Assembly (NCBI GenBank): GCA_014529385.2
Contig: CM043942.1
Coordinates: forward strand, 5,484,501 to 5,548,500
Source of the DNA: Adiantum capillus-veneris
Taxonomy: Eukaryota > Streptophyta > Polypodiopsida > Polypodiales > Pteridaceae
Length of the DNA: 64,000 bases
Direction of reading: 5' to 3'
A model generated the notes under the pieces. The model searched no databases and was not told where the DNA came from. It saw nothing but the letters and a program-made list of their open reading frames with translations. Numbering within the stretch: position 1 is the first letter of the stretch; each line of letters begins with the position of its first letter. Below are positions 11,000-22,573 of the stretch, one piece after another. A program made the position numbers and the translations under genes.

Positions 11000-13136
11000 T
11001 GTCGTCCCTTGACATAGTTTTATAGGTTGCAGTAGTCTTCATGTTGACGGTTGGCGAGGTGGTCTTTAAGCGTGTTCAGTGCCAGGCCCTTTTGGTATCT
11101 GATCTTCCTCTATTTATTTGGCACTTGCAGGACCTACATGGTAACTTTGTTCTTCAGCTCCATAGCCTATAAACCTTGATGTCAGGTTGCTAATCATTGG
11201 CCCAAATATTTTCGTTCGCCAAGTGAAGAACCATGTGTAGAACACTTCCTCAAATGCTAGCATATTGTGAGAAGATAGAACCATACACCTGGCATAGAAG
11301 CCATAGAGGACTTCTTCAGAAGGTTGGCCCCTGAGATCATAGCACAACTCTTTGTTACCCTTGAGGAATGACATCCAGGGGCGCCTGCTTGCTCTGGCTC
11401 ATTGAACACTTCGATGCAAGTGAGCAGCATTTGGAAGATTTTGTATAGCATAGCACATGACAAATCTGGTAGACTTTTAAAGAATGACATGGCACCCTTT
11501 AGGGTTTTCACCATGTATTCTTCAGTTGGCTGTCCCTTTTTTGGGGCAGGCAATCTGGGGTAATTTAGCCAAGTTGGCTGATTCTTCATTAGTGCCCCAT
11601 GTGCTATCCAGGTCCTTACTCTTGGTACATGACAGAAGGTTGGATCCTTTTGTAGGGCCGCAGGTGCTCTTGTGAACAGAATCAAGTACCTTGGTTTCTT
11701 GTTCAGCCACCTCAACCTCCACTTTGGGTGGTCTGGGTTTTCACCCTTGATTAGCATGGTTGTGTAAAGCCTTTCTTTTACTTGTAGCAGCTCCACTTTA
11801 ATTAGAGGGTAGGGAAGGGATTGTTGGTGCCATTGCACATTGATTTGATTGGGAGTGAGTTGTGTGACATTGACGGAATGAATTACTCTCAGCTCCCAAT
11901 CCATCTACCTCTGTAACTTTTTCCTTTAGTGCATCTTCTTCAGCTTTTGAGAGCTGGACCATGGGCACTGTGTCTGCTTTTGTAATGGGGATTTGAAACT
12001 CCTCCTTGCCACTCAACTCTACTGTTGACTGTGTCTCCATCTCGGCGAATGAAATTGAGGGGATTTCTATATGAGGTCGCTCAAAATTTCCTGCCTCTTC
12101 TTGCATTTCTGGACATCCCTCTCTCAGTATCTGGTTGGCTCTTTTGAGTTCAGCTATCTCCTTCAGCAGTTTGTCTTCTCTTTGGACCCTCATCAAGGCC
12201 AGGTCTCTGCGGTGAGATTGCTCTAATTTCAACTCCAGCTCGAGGTCTTTATTTTTCTTTTCTGATGCCTTGTAGACCTTGTCTGTTCCCTTGATCGAGG
12301 TGATGGCTGTATTTTCTTGTATTTGCTGCAAGAATATCACCCGATCATTGATTCTTTATTCTAAGTATTGTAGGGAAGCATTGGCTACATCTAACTGTAC
12401 CTGGATTTTTTGAGCTAATAGGGTTGTAGTTAGAAGTTTATTTGTAACTTCCGTTAGCTGATCATCCTTTGCTTTGCATGCATCTGATAGTTTTGTGAGC
12501 AACTCACTCAGTTCCTCCATTTCTTTCTGTTGCTTATCTCTTGCGAGTTGATGTTGTTCAGCTTCCACTCTCAACTCCTGCACTTGCCTCTGTAGATTGG
12601 TGATGAAATTGAGTCTATCATCCAACTCCCCTTGGAGTGCGTCAATCACCATCTCTAACTCTTTGGCCCTTGTGCTACGGCCAAGTGCTACTGAGCAAAG
12701 TCGTTCTGTCATCTCCTGCATTTGCTTAGCATATTCATTAACTTGCAGGATGACTTCGTCATTTGACTGCGAGTCTTCATTTTGTGCTAATTGTCTAAAT
12801 GATTTTGCAGATTCTTGGGTGTCCTTTGGCTGCGTCATGGTGGCTGGTTGTTGTTATTGCCCTTGTGACTGCTGATCTTTTTCCGCTGAGGTAGAGGGTG
12901 GTGCCTCGGCCTTCTCTTGATGTGTGGAGATAGAGGGTGTTTCCTGAGCCTGTGTGCTCAAACTTTGCAGTGTCCCCTTCCGGTGCATGACTGGCTGCCT
13001 TTTTTGTCTCTAGCTCTCGCTCTTTTGTCTGTTTTTGTGTAGACTCGGCTGCCTTTTCTGTTGATTCAGCTACTTCTTGCTGTTCAAGCTCTTATGTAGA
13101 TTCAGTTGCTTTTTCCTGTTCAGGTTCTGCTTTGGC
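11000..13136 (-). pseudogene. Accessory gene of family G, copy 1: coiled-coil and C-terminal domains, 5' truncated
   Basis: This is the same gene as 37413-40884. On the minus strand, an Ala/Glu/Lys/Gln-rich segment (13136-12850) leads into a long coiled coil (12838-12356, then 12340-12060; heptad-rich, with ELEMVIDALQGELDDRLNFI and LALMRVQREDKLLKEIAEL). A C-terminal domain follows (about 11930-11020) with QSLPYPLIKVELLQVKERLY, RYLILFTRAPAALQKDPTF, TEEYMVKTLKGAMSFFKSLP and GQPSEEVLYGFYARCM. The coiled-coil part is intact for 160 codons without a stop, better preserved than in copy 2, but the C-terminal part carries frameshifts. The N-terminal globular domain is missing because the gene is cut at about 13136 by a copia fragment. 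I do not recognise the protein family. Confidence 0.75.
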
Positions 13137-15170
13137 ACACGTGAGAATGCCTCACACCCAAATACATGTAATTTGTCATAATTGTGATGTTTGCCTGTCC
13201 ACATCTCTAGAGGAACCTTGTACTACAGTGGTGTACTAGGTGATCGATTGATCAAATAAGCAGTCATCGTCCCCAATTCTTGAGGTAAGTTGGCCATAGA
13301 CAACATACAAATGACCCATTCCTGAATGTTCTATTCATCCTCTTAGCCACACCGTTTTGGGTGGGTGTGTAAGGCATGCTAACCTGTCTTCTAATCCCTC
13401 ATTTACTACAAAAGTCCTTGAAGTCGGAGGAGATGTACTAGCCTCCATTGTTACTTTGCAAAGCTTTAAGTTTTCTACCCGATTGGTTCTCGACCACCAA
13501 CGCTAAGAACTTGTGAAAGACACTAAAGACATCTCTCTTCTTCTTCAATGGATAAACCCACACCTTTCTAGTAGATTCATCTATGAATGCCAGGAAGTAT
13601 AATGCTCCCCCCTAGAGACTTGACTGGCATAGATGCTCACAAGTTGTTATGAACAAGATCTAGAGGACTCCCTAATTCCTTGTTGAAAGGCACTGATGTC
13701 ATACATACAATGCTCACATAAAGAGACGTTAGATTAATCTAGCATAGGGATATAACCAGAACCCTTCAAGAAGTTCATTCCCTTCTGACTCATATGTCCT
13801 AGCCGGCTATGTCCCAACTCTGTAGATGGCATCTCGGATACACAAATAGACTTCTCTTTCATGGAAGAGACATAAAGTGAGTACATGACCAGATTTTTCT
13901 TCTTGATAATCCAAGAACCCGTCTAGATATCCAATTCCTTGTCAATTTGGGTATATGTCTCACATTGTGCATCATAAACTCAGTGCCATTATGCAAAGAA
14001 AACTTAATGCTGCCCACACCACATATATCAAGCTTATAAGAATTGCCTAGCTTCACTATGCCATGTGCGATGGTGTATGTAGAAACCACTCCTTGTGAGG
14101 AGTCAAGTGAAAGCTAGCACATGCATCCACAATCCAATTCTGTGCATAACACTCGATCGTCAAGAGCTAACAATGCATTAGGACTCAAGTTTGATGTGAA
14201 AATCAACACATCATTTGGTAAGCCATAAATTGTCTCAATGACTGGAGACTGAACCACATTAATTTCTTAAATTTTTACACTAATTTTATGTTTGTCAGAA
14301 TTTTCTTTCTCTTTTCCCTTGTCACGCTGCATTGTGCAAAAATCGTTCTTCAAGTGTCCCTTTTTATGGCAGTAGTAACACTCAACATTTTTCATGTCTT
14401 TGTAGAGCAACTCTTGCTACGACCTTGCCTGTGATCTTGAGAATGACCATGGCTACAACCACATTGTCTTTGCTTGTCACGATTTCCACTAGCCACATAC
14501 GCATCACCATGCTCACTTGCATCAAGAGATTGACGTCGAATCTCCTCAATGGAAAATGCACTAACAAAATCACTAAAAACTAGCTTGCCATTAAGTGCAA
14601 AATTGCTTATGGCTGTCTTGAAGGTATCCCATTACAATGGTAGCAAACATAACAAGAAAATAACCTTTATTTCATCATCAAAATTGAGGCCTTTTGAAGT
14701 AATCTGTTAAAATATGTTGCTGAACTCATTCCAGTAAGAAGGAACATTAGTGCCCTCTTTCATATATATGTGCATAAGCTTCTTCATCAAGAAAACCTTG
14801 TTCAAGGCATTGTTGCCATCCCATGCTACACATAGAGCATCCCATAAATCTTTTGCATTGGTCTTATCCATTATGGTAAAGTAAATGGATTCACAAAGGT
14901 GCATAAAAATGGTTGCCATGGCACGCTCATTCAAGTCTTCCCACTGTTTATCAATGTACACATTCTCTCTTCTTTCACGCAAGGGTGCTATCAAGCCTTT
15001 GTAGATCAGAACATCTTGCATACACGCTGCCGCCAAAATAACAAAGTTTTTGCCATTAAAATTTTTGATGTAGTACTCTTCTCTTTTGTAAGCACTCCTC
15101 ACAGTTATGACTCAGAGGACGTGGCCAAAAATTTTATGGCAAATGTCTTGGGATAATTTTGGTAGAATTT
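13137..15170 (-). pseudogene. Ty1/copia fragment C1: gag, protease remnant, integrase, truncated
   Basis: Minus-strand order. Gag (15102-14707) has YYIKNFNGKNF, the usual copia gag opening, and NKVFLMKKLMHIYMKEGTNV. A zinc knuckle at about 14379-14338 reads CYYCHKKGHLKNDF, with the last Cys replaced by Phe. The protease (about 14160-14085) has WIVDACASFHLT, so the usual Asp-Ser-Gly active site reads Asp-Ala-Cys. The pre-integrase and integrase region (13860-13140) is full of stops but keeps YLINRSPSTPL and LHVFGCEAFS. It is cut at 13137 inside the integrase C-terminal region, where the accessory gene of family G begins. No LTR or RT is left. Confidence 0.75.
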
Positions 15171-15192
15171 ACCCTATAAGAAGAGCAGAAAC

Positions 15193-17022
15193 TCAACCAT
15201 AAGTAGTAAAATCAGTTGAAGGGTAAAATACACACTCAACCGTAGCTGTGAAGACTGCCTTGTACTCAGCCTCACAACTCGAAGTGGCCACAATAGGTTG
15301 CTTCTTGCTCAACCATGATATACATGAACTACCAAGCATGAAACAAAAACCACTTGTGGACACTCGCGTGTCAAAACAACCAGCCCAATCTGAGTCCGAA
15401 AAAGCATGTAAGTCTGGCGGCAATGATCCCCCCTTGCGATAAAACAAGCCAAAATGTAAAGTGCCACTAAGGTAGCGAAAAATCCTCTTGACAGCCTGCT
15501 AATGCTTAGACCCTGGGCTATGCATAAATCTGCTGACCTGTGAGACTGCAAACTGAATATCTGGCTTCGTGTTGCATACATAAATAATGCAGCCCAACAT
15601 CAGTTTGGTAAAGAGTGACATCAGTAGGATCGCCAGCATCATATAGACTCAAATTCAAACGTGTTTCCATGGGAGTGGCAATAGGTTTGCAATCCTCAAG
15701 TCCAAACTTACATAGCAATGTTTCTATGTAACTTTTCTGACACAAAGCAATACCACCATCACACTGCTTAAGCTGTATACCCAAGTAATGATGCAACAAC
15801 CCCAAATCTTTGATCTTGAAAGTAGCATTCAAATCAGCCTTAAATTCAGCAATATGTCTCTAATTTGGTCCAGTGATCAACAAATCATCAACATAAAGAA
15901 CCACAATGAGAAGTACATCACCCTCACGCTTTACATACAATGTGCTTTCTGTTGGACTGTTAAGCCTCGTTTAACCAAATGAGTGTTAGCTTTCTCATAC
16001 CAAGCATGAGGAGATTGCTTCAACCCATACAAAGCCTTCTTACATTTTCACACTTTGTCCTCTTGTCCTTTTATGACAAAACCGCGAGGCTACGTTACAT
16101 AAACTTCCTCAAATATGCCACCATTCAAGAAAGCAGTAACAATGTTTGATTGATGTACATTTCAACGAAAATGAGCTGCCAATGCACATAGAAAACATAC
16201 AGTAGTCATAAAACAAGTGGGAGCAAAAGTCTCTTCATAATCTATGCCTTTTTGTTGTGCATAACCTTTTGCAACAAGTCGAGCCTTATGGCGATCGATC
16301 TCACCATCCGGCTTGCTTTTCAACTTGTAAACCCACTTCGTACCAATGGCCTTTTTTCCAGGAGGAAAATCACATAAAGTCCATGTTTCATTTTCTATAA
16401 GTGCATCATATTTTGATTGCATGGCAGCCATCCAATTTTCTGAATTTTGTGCTTCATCAAAAGACAGAGGCTCCTCAACATCTTGTAAGCTAGACACAGC
16501 CAAAGCATAACAATCTGATGCATAAGATGCATGGCGAGAGCCTAAACGAGTACGACTAGACAAAGGTGCATCCAATTTACTGTCATGCAAAGTGTGCACC
16601 AGCCATTTTGGCATACCTCTAGCCTGCTCATTTTCAGCCCTTTCCTCATCAAGTACATCATGTACATCTGCATCAGTAATACGCTGTTCTAGAACATTTT
16701 CAGAAACCCCCATAGGCTGTACATTTGCCTCATTGGAACTTACATTTGTATTTCCACCACTGAAAAGAGGCAACAAAGTGTCATAAATGTCTTGTGAGCT
16801 TACATTACTGTCTCTAGTACATGACAGCAAGAGCTGAACAGAATCTTCCACAAACACTACATCCCGAGAAACCAAAATACGTTTTGTTTGCGGATGATAC
16901 AACCTGTAACCTTTGCTTTCAGTACTATAACTAACAAAAATACATTTGACAGCCTTATCATCCAATTTTCTACGTTGCACTTGTGGCACCAAAGCATATG
17001 CCAAACAACCAAAAACACGCAT
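15193..17022 (-). pseudogene. Copia C2 reverse transcriptase and RNase H
   Basis: The RT begins with IGTKWVYKLKSKPDGEIDRH and KARLVAKGYAQQKGIDYEETFAP (about 16350-16210), the hallmark opening of copia RT. The YVDD catalytic motif is intact (plus-strand bases 15884-15895), and DLGLLHHYLGIQL follows. RNase H (15600-15193) has DSDWAGCFDTRVSTSGFCFM and SSCEAEYKAVFTATVEC. Several frameshifts and stops interrupt RT between 16160 and 15500. The RNase H is cut just after its EAEY motif, near 15225, with no polypurine tract or 3' LTR. C1 gag sequence begins within about 120 bp of the cut. Confidence 0.85.
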
Positions 17023-18376
17023 GTGCTCAATAGAAGGCTTTCTATCATGTCATGCTTCATATGGAGTAATCTACTGCAAAGCTTTCGTAGGACACCTGTT
17101 AAGTACATAAGTGGCACACATGATGGCCTCAAGCCAAAAACAATGCGGCAAAGCTTGACTTTTGACCATACATCGTGCCATTTCTGTCAGTGACCTGTTT
17201 TTCCTCTCAGCAACACCATTTTGCTGAGGTGTATAAGGCACTGTACATTGGTGTTTTATCCCACGACTAGCCATAAATACATTAAATTCATGAGACATAT
17301 ACTTCCCCCCTCAATCGGAACGGAGGGTGCCCATAGTACATTTCGAGACATTTTCAGCCATAGCTAGAAATTGTTTGAAGCACATAAAAACTTTGGACTT
17401 CGCTTTAAGCGGAAATACCCATGCATGCCTGGAGTAATCATCTATGAAAGTCACGAAGTACAGGTAATTGCCCAAGGACGGAGTTTGCATGGGCCCACAA
17501 ACATCACTATGCACAAGCTGCAACCTGCATGTGGCCAGAATTGAACCATCCTTTGGAAATTTAGAACCCTGCATCTTACCCAAAATACAGCCTTCACAAA
17601 CATGTTTGACAGGTGCTTCAAGAGGCGGCAAAGAAGCAACCATATCAGATTTCTGCAAACGCAGCAAACTGGCAAAATTCAGATGACCAAAACATGCATG
17701 CCAAAGTTTTGCATCTGAAATAGCCCTTAAATCTGCAACAACATTTGCAAAATTTTGTCCACACTTGTCATACAAAGTGAGCTTATACAGCCCACGGCAA
17801 AAAAGCCCAGATGCAACAATTTCATCACCAAAATTGAGATCATTAACTGTACATCTGTCATCCACAAATTTGTCTACAAGTCCAAGTCTAGCAAGTGCAG
17901 ATACAGACAAGAGATTCTTCTTGATCCGAGGTACATAAAGTGCATCAACAAGTGTGAAGGAACTGCCATTAGCAGCAGCAGTGAGCACAATCTTTTCAAC
18001 TCCCTGAACTGGATGCGTTGTTGGCACAAGTGACTGAATTCCCATGAGGGACAGACTCGAGAGAGGTAAAAAATTCACGATGTGAGGTAATGTGCTTTGT
18101 AGCACCACTGTCAAAATACCACACATGTGAATCTGCAGCAACTAACAAGCATGCATCATCGACAGCAGGATTGTAAGTGCACTCTGCGCTAAAAGCCCAT
18201 TCTACATCAACATCAGCAACACAGTCTCCTTTCATAGAAGACTCAACAATGGCTGCATTTGTAGTGGAACCAACATTTGCAGTGGAACCACCCTCTTTCT
18301 TCTTAGCCTCTTTGGCCTTCAACTTAGGACACAACTTGATCAATTGATCATTGGCTTTACAATAATGGGAACGCAT
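17023..18376 (-). pseudogene. Copia C2 protease and integrase
   Basis: The protease motif YFDSGATKHIT has the DSGA catalytic site intact (plus-strand bases 18101-18112). The pre-integrase zinc-binding region reads WHACFGHLNF and then CEGCILGKM. The integrase core has LVHSDVCGPM (first Asp), LRSD (second Asp) and NGVAERKNRS (Glu), so the D,D,E triad is preserved. The C-terminal region has MRVFGCLAYALVP. The reading frame is broken near 17300 and at a few stops. The element is an ordinary plant copia apart from its decay. Confidence 0.85.
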
Positions 18377-18488
18377 CTTCTTTTTGCCCTTATCACCAGA
18401 ATTTCCAGATGAATTGCTACCAGCAGAAGCATTAGGAATAGAATTTTGGCCACTCGTAGCAGAACCATAAGAAGTGGCTGCATTGCTG

Positions 18489-19191
18489 TTACCACCTTTC
18501 TTTGAGAAGCAGTAAAAGCCTGTTCAAATGCACGCTATCTAGTCTTGTTTTTTCTGGAAAGTGACTCTTGCAACAGCAATGTGCATAATGCATCAAACTC
18601 AACAACTTCTGGATTTCCTTGGGTCGTAAGTCTCCAAGTACTAGAAAAAGTCTGGTAAGAATCTGGTAAGGCATCAAGAACATTTTGCACAAGGGAACTG
18701 TCTGAAATAACTTCATCTGTAGAAATAAGTTGCTCATTGATATCCTTGACACTAGCAAGGAAAGTGTCCATATCCTCATGCATAATCTTCGACTCCAGCT
18801 CTTTACGCAGCAAAGCAATTTTAGCCTCATTGCGGCTTGCATAAAGACCTGCTAGAATATCCCAAGCCTGTTTTGTAGATTTTGTTGAACGGATGTGAGG
18901 AACAATGGTGCGCTTCACAGTCTACGCATCCTTAACATCCCAACGAGCTTGTTCTACCGTACGCAAAACAACTCTAACAGCTCCAATCCTTGTAGCAAGA
19001 CCTGCAACATCCTCAACATCACCTACATCCTTAGAACCAGGACGTACATCAATGCCCTGCACAATGTTCCAGACACCCTTTGACACAAAAACATGTTGCA
19101 TCATATAAGCCTACATAGGGTAGTTGTCCCCATCCAACCTGTCCTCAGTAGAAAACATCTTGAACACATCTGTGTTGTTGTTGTCAGCCAT
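18489..19191 (-). pseudogene. Copia C2 gag with stops
   Basis: The ATG at 19191 begins MADNNNTDVFKMFSTEDRL, a plausible natural start 349 bp downstream of the primer site. The frame continues through in-frame stops (after NYPM and after VKDA) into RSTKSTKQAWDILAGLYASR and LLRKELESKIMHEDMDTF, a copia gag (UBN2-like) domain. The zinc-knuckle region near 18380 is degenerate. Confidence 0.8.
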
Positions 19192-19539
19192 GGTAAATGA
19201 TGCACCTGATGTGAAAATTGCCCGAAAATAGGAGAAACGGAGCGGGAACAACCTGTGCTATATAGCACAAACCATAGAAGACTATAAGGCACCTGTTATG
19301 CAGAAAACGGCACTGACAGAAATTCTACACAAAATGACGAAATAGCCTATGTAGTACTGCCTGTAGTGGAAATGGAGGCTGAAATGAGCCCAAATCGAAA
19401 ATCTGAGCAGACCGAGGTCTACGAGTTGACCCGAAGTATTTGTCGACCTGCGAACGATCGCCAAAGCTCACTGAAATCGAAGAAAGTGAGCAGGCGTGTA
19501 CTAGAGCAGTTGGCGACTAAGCCCGGGAGGACGCAACCT

Positions 19540-19551
19540 GCTCTGATACCA
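19540..19551 (-). other. Primer binding site of copia C2 (initiator Met tRNA type)
   Basis: The minus strand reads TGGTATCAGAGC, the classic plant copia primer site complementary to the 3' end of initiator Met tRNA. It lies two bases after the CA end of the 5' LTR at 19554. Confidence 0.92.
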
Positions 19552-19553
19552 AT

Positions 19554-19900
19554 TGTTGGAATTAGGGTTGCAAAGAAACGCACACAACTTGGAGAAGACG
19601 AAGGAAGCTCAAGGCACACAATAGAGAGTGTGTTACTTAGTGTGCAATGGAAAGATAGATAGCCCTAGAGTGATGGCGTATATACAATGCACGGGGGAAA
19701 AAAACTCCTAAAGAGGGAAAAAATTCCCCGGCGGTCCTAATGTGTTCACACACATCACTACCACATGTATATGGCAACATCGAGTAGCCGGGAAGAGAAG
19801 TCAAAGCCAAAAACTGAGCTGTAAAGCATAATCGGTGTGCTTGGCGTCAATGCCAGGTGTCACTCCTCTATGATAGAGGCACCTCACCCATGCAGATCAT
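19554..19900 (-). mobile_element. 5' LTR of copia C2 (outer end not determined)
   Basis: The inner edge (minus-strand ...CCAACA at 19554) is fixed by the primer site. A TATATAC stretch at about 19680 could be the TATA box. The outer edge could not be placed because no second copy of this LTR is in the window; 19900 is an estimate. Confidence 0.6.
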
Positions 19901-19929
19901 AACCACAGTCGTTCGCGAGAAATTGATCA

Positions 19930-20197
19930 TTCGTAGGAATGCTCGTGTCGGGGTCTGATGTCAAAAATTTGCCACGTAATGAGAGATGTCGAGTCGCAAA
20001 AAACTCGGTGTCAAAACCAAAATCAATGCGATATCAAAGACTAGTGGAGAGCGATCCGCTCTCACCAATGTCAATGGTGACTCGTCAATGTCGACGCTAC
20101 CTCTCGCTGTCGGACGGGAGTCTCCAATGCCGATGACAAGATCGAATCGTTGATGTCCGATGCGGAGCGGCAAATGAGTCGATGTGTCAAAGACCTG

Positions 20198-20262
<65 letters not shown>

Positions 20263-20295
20263 ACTCACTCGCTCACTCACTCTCTATCTCTATTG
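19930..20295. repeat. GATGTC-rich degenerate repeats followed by a (TC)n then (ACTC)n microsatellite
   Basis: From 19930 to 20180, short units around GATGTC/CAATGTC recur with interspersed small inverted repeats such as GAGCG/CGCTC. A TC tract with a single interruption runs 20198-20258 and passes into ACTC/GCTC units to about 20290. No coding. Confidence 0.75.
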
Positions 20296-21394
20296 CTCTC
20301 TATGGGAACAGTGCCTTGCACACAAGTAGTGTAAGCTTGAACTTTGAAAAAAAAAATGATTTTTGCAGCAAAAGTCAAAGTGTAGGGAGTCTGACGAAAA
20401 TTGACGAGTGATGGGGAGTGAGGGTGTGTATGTGTGTGGTCAATCAAAGTGCTATCTACATTGCTGACCTACTATGCCTGATTGTATGAGTGTGTGTGCC
20501 TTGCTGCCTGCTCAATGCTTGGATTTGCTTCTTGTAATTCTTGCACTCCTGCTTGATTACTTTTGCTTGCTTTGACAATCCCCTTGGTTTGCTTTCAACT
20601 TCAAGTTCTATGCCTCCCCCTGCAATCAATTTTCTCTCATCTTCCAAACCTTTGATAATGCTTGCTTTGCTCCAATGCTCTCCTCGCTCAATTCATTCTG
20701 TTGTTGACCTGCTCACTCAAAAATCAGATTCTGCTTGGATTTGATTCTGCTCGAGACACCTCCCTGCTTCAAAGCTTCAAGGCTTGCTCTTCCGACTCTG
20801 CTTGCTTTCATCTTCACTGCTTGATGCCTCAGCTAGCTACCTTATTCTCGGTTTGCTGAGCTCCAAGCTCTCCTGATTTCCTCCTCGACTTGGGAGGGCT
20901 GAACACGTAGGGGTTGCCAAGGCTCGAGGTGGGTTTACTGTGGGAGCAGATGTAGAGTACGTAAGAGAGGGAAGGAGAATCACGTTTGCATATGTTTGGT
21001 CCATGTAGCTCATGTCCTTTAGACAAAAATCTACCATGCTTCTCATAAACTGTCTTGCTCAAATGATCAGAGTGACGAAAGCCAAGTCGAGGACCATATT
21101 TTTGACATGCATGATTGCCCAAGTAACTCAAGCCTGAAAAATCATAAAATCAAAATAAAAGAGTTGGCATAGCCAAGAATAGCATATACGTAAGGGTTCC
21201 AAAGATACTTACCTGAACACTCGTTGGATCTTGGACAATCGTGCATGGTCCACATGAGAATGCCTTGCACATGTACATTTTGTCATCCAATTGGTTGGGA
21301 CATGTCAACCACATCGATCCCTGTCCACAAGATTTGGAGCTCTTCTATAAGTGGTGCCGGATAGACTTCCATGTTATTTGCTTTGTACTTTTGT
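20296..21394. other. Intergenic sequence, nothing recognised
   Basis: About 1.1 kb of T/C-rich and then mixed sequence. The 100-codon minus-strand ORF at 20829-21131 has no recognisable motif and I leave it uncalled. This is the sequence into which family-N gypsy inserted its 3' end, or decayed sequence of that element. Confidence 0.5.
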
Positions 21395-21632
21395 GCTCCT
21401 TGCTGCACGTGTCGAAGGTTGGAAACTTGCTTGTGCACTGTGTGCAAGCCTCCAAAGGCTGCAAGCACACAACTAGAAAGTCCTAACAAGATCAAAGAAA
21501 CAATGGTGTGCCACTCACCGCTCAATACTTCCGTCATGAAGGATACTGTGTTGCAAAGAAGAAGGAGCCGCCGTTGATGCCACACTCAACCGCCTCGCTG
21601 TCATTGATGCGGCCGCAATGCTCGATTATAGA
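21395..21632 (-). mobile_element. Left piece of the family-N 3' LTR, split by element G
   Basis: It matches 470-690 and 57860-58100 (GTGTGCAAGCCTCC, CACACAACTA, CAATGGTGTG, AAGAAGGAGCCGCCG). It breaks off at 21632 in the phrase CTCGATTAT, where the other copies run into the CA/TC microsatellite. That microsatellite resumes at 41817, immediately after element G. Joining 21632 to 41817 would restore one continuous N LTR, about 613 bp in these two pieces. Confidence 0.85.
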
Positions 21633-22553
21633 TGTTAGCAGTAAGCTAACACAAGCACCACAGATACCATTTTTCGGAGTTCTCATTGTAAAACACTTAT
21701 TATTTTGATAAATCGGGAATATTGTAACTCCTATTTTCTCGGATAAACTTTGTAATTGATGAGCCGGGGCTACAAGCTTTCAGATTCTATCAACCTGTCA
21801 TTACCCATCTTTGGTAGAACTCCCGTTTTGACCACCAAAAACCTTGGATAAGGTATAAAAGCCAATTTTTATAAGTTATTATTAAGTTTTAGATAATGAA
21901 ATACACAGCGTGAGCTAACGACGCTCACCTCTCTCCTTCTTGCGCTTCCCACTCCCTCCCCAGTTGTCACATTGTAGTCGTGTTTGTTGCATTGCAACCG
22001 CAAGTAAGAGCTCTACGCATTGACGTAAACACATCACAGTAATTCGTAGATTTTGGCCTCACCGACCCACGGATTAATTTCATCATAACTAGGAATTTAC
22101 ACTTTCAAATCAAAAACTAAGCATAGGCGGGGTATTGGGACATCATTGCTAAGCATTTAGATGCATTCTGGGGCGAAAACGACTAGGTCAAAAATCCATT
22201 ACTGTTAATAATCGTGATTTTGAAACTTGACCTAAAGTGCGGTTTGAGACCATAAGCATGTGTGCCTAGGTGTTATAAACATGTCTTAGAAGTTTCGTTA
22301 CGTTTGGATGTCATTTGATGCTGCAACGGATGTGATCTGTTTGCCGATGAGCGATTGGCTTTTGGTGATTTCAGTCACTTGAGTGTAGCTTGAGTCAGAT
22401 GCGAGTTGTTAGTTGTTTTTCGAGAGATGGACACCCTCTTGTAGCCTCTTTGCACTACATGAGTCATCTTCATCCCATGGATTGACAATTTAATCGTGGT
22501 TCTCACTAATACTGCAATAAGATAAGATGGTGAGGCTAGAGATGCGTCCCACA
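21633..22553 (+). repeat. 5' LTR of element G
   Basis: 921 bp, TG...CA. It contains a TATA box (TATAAAA, 21854-21860), a GTAAGAGC splice-donor-like site at 22004, and a degenerate single copy of the palindrome (GTTAATAATCGTGATTTT) near 22204. It is homologous along its length to 40879-41816 and to 10979-10058. Confidence 0.93.
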
Positions 22554-22555
22554 TT

Positions 22556-22573
22556 TGGCACTGCTGTCAGGGA
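22556..22573 (+). other. Probable primer binding site of element G
   Basis: TGGCACTGCTGTCAGGGA lies two to three bases after the LTR end. It resembles the plant gypsy primer site TGGCGCCGTTGCCGGGGA with several transitions, as expected for an old copy. The tRNA cannot be named firmly. Confidence 0.65.

Noticed and set aside
20829-21131. 100-codon minus-strand ORF
   Set aside because: No motif, no second copy and a frame-shifted overlapping ORF of similar length; probably chance.
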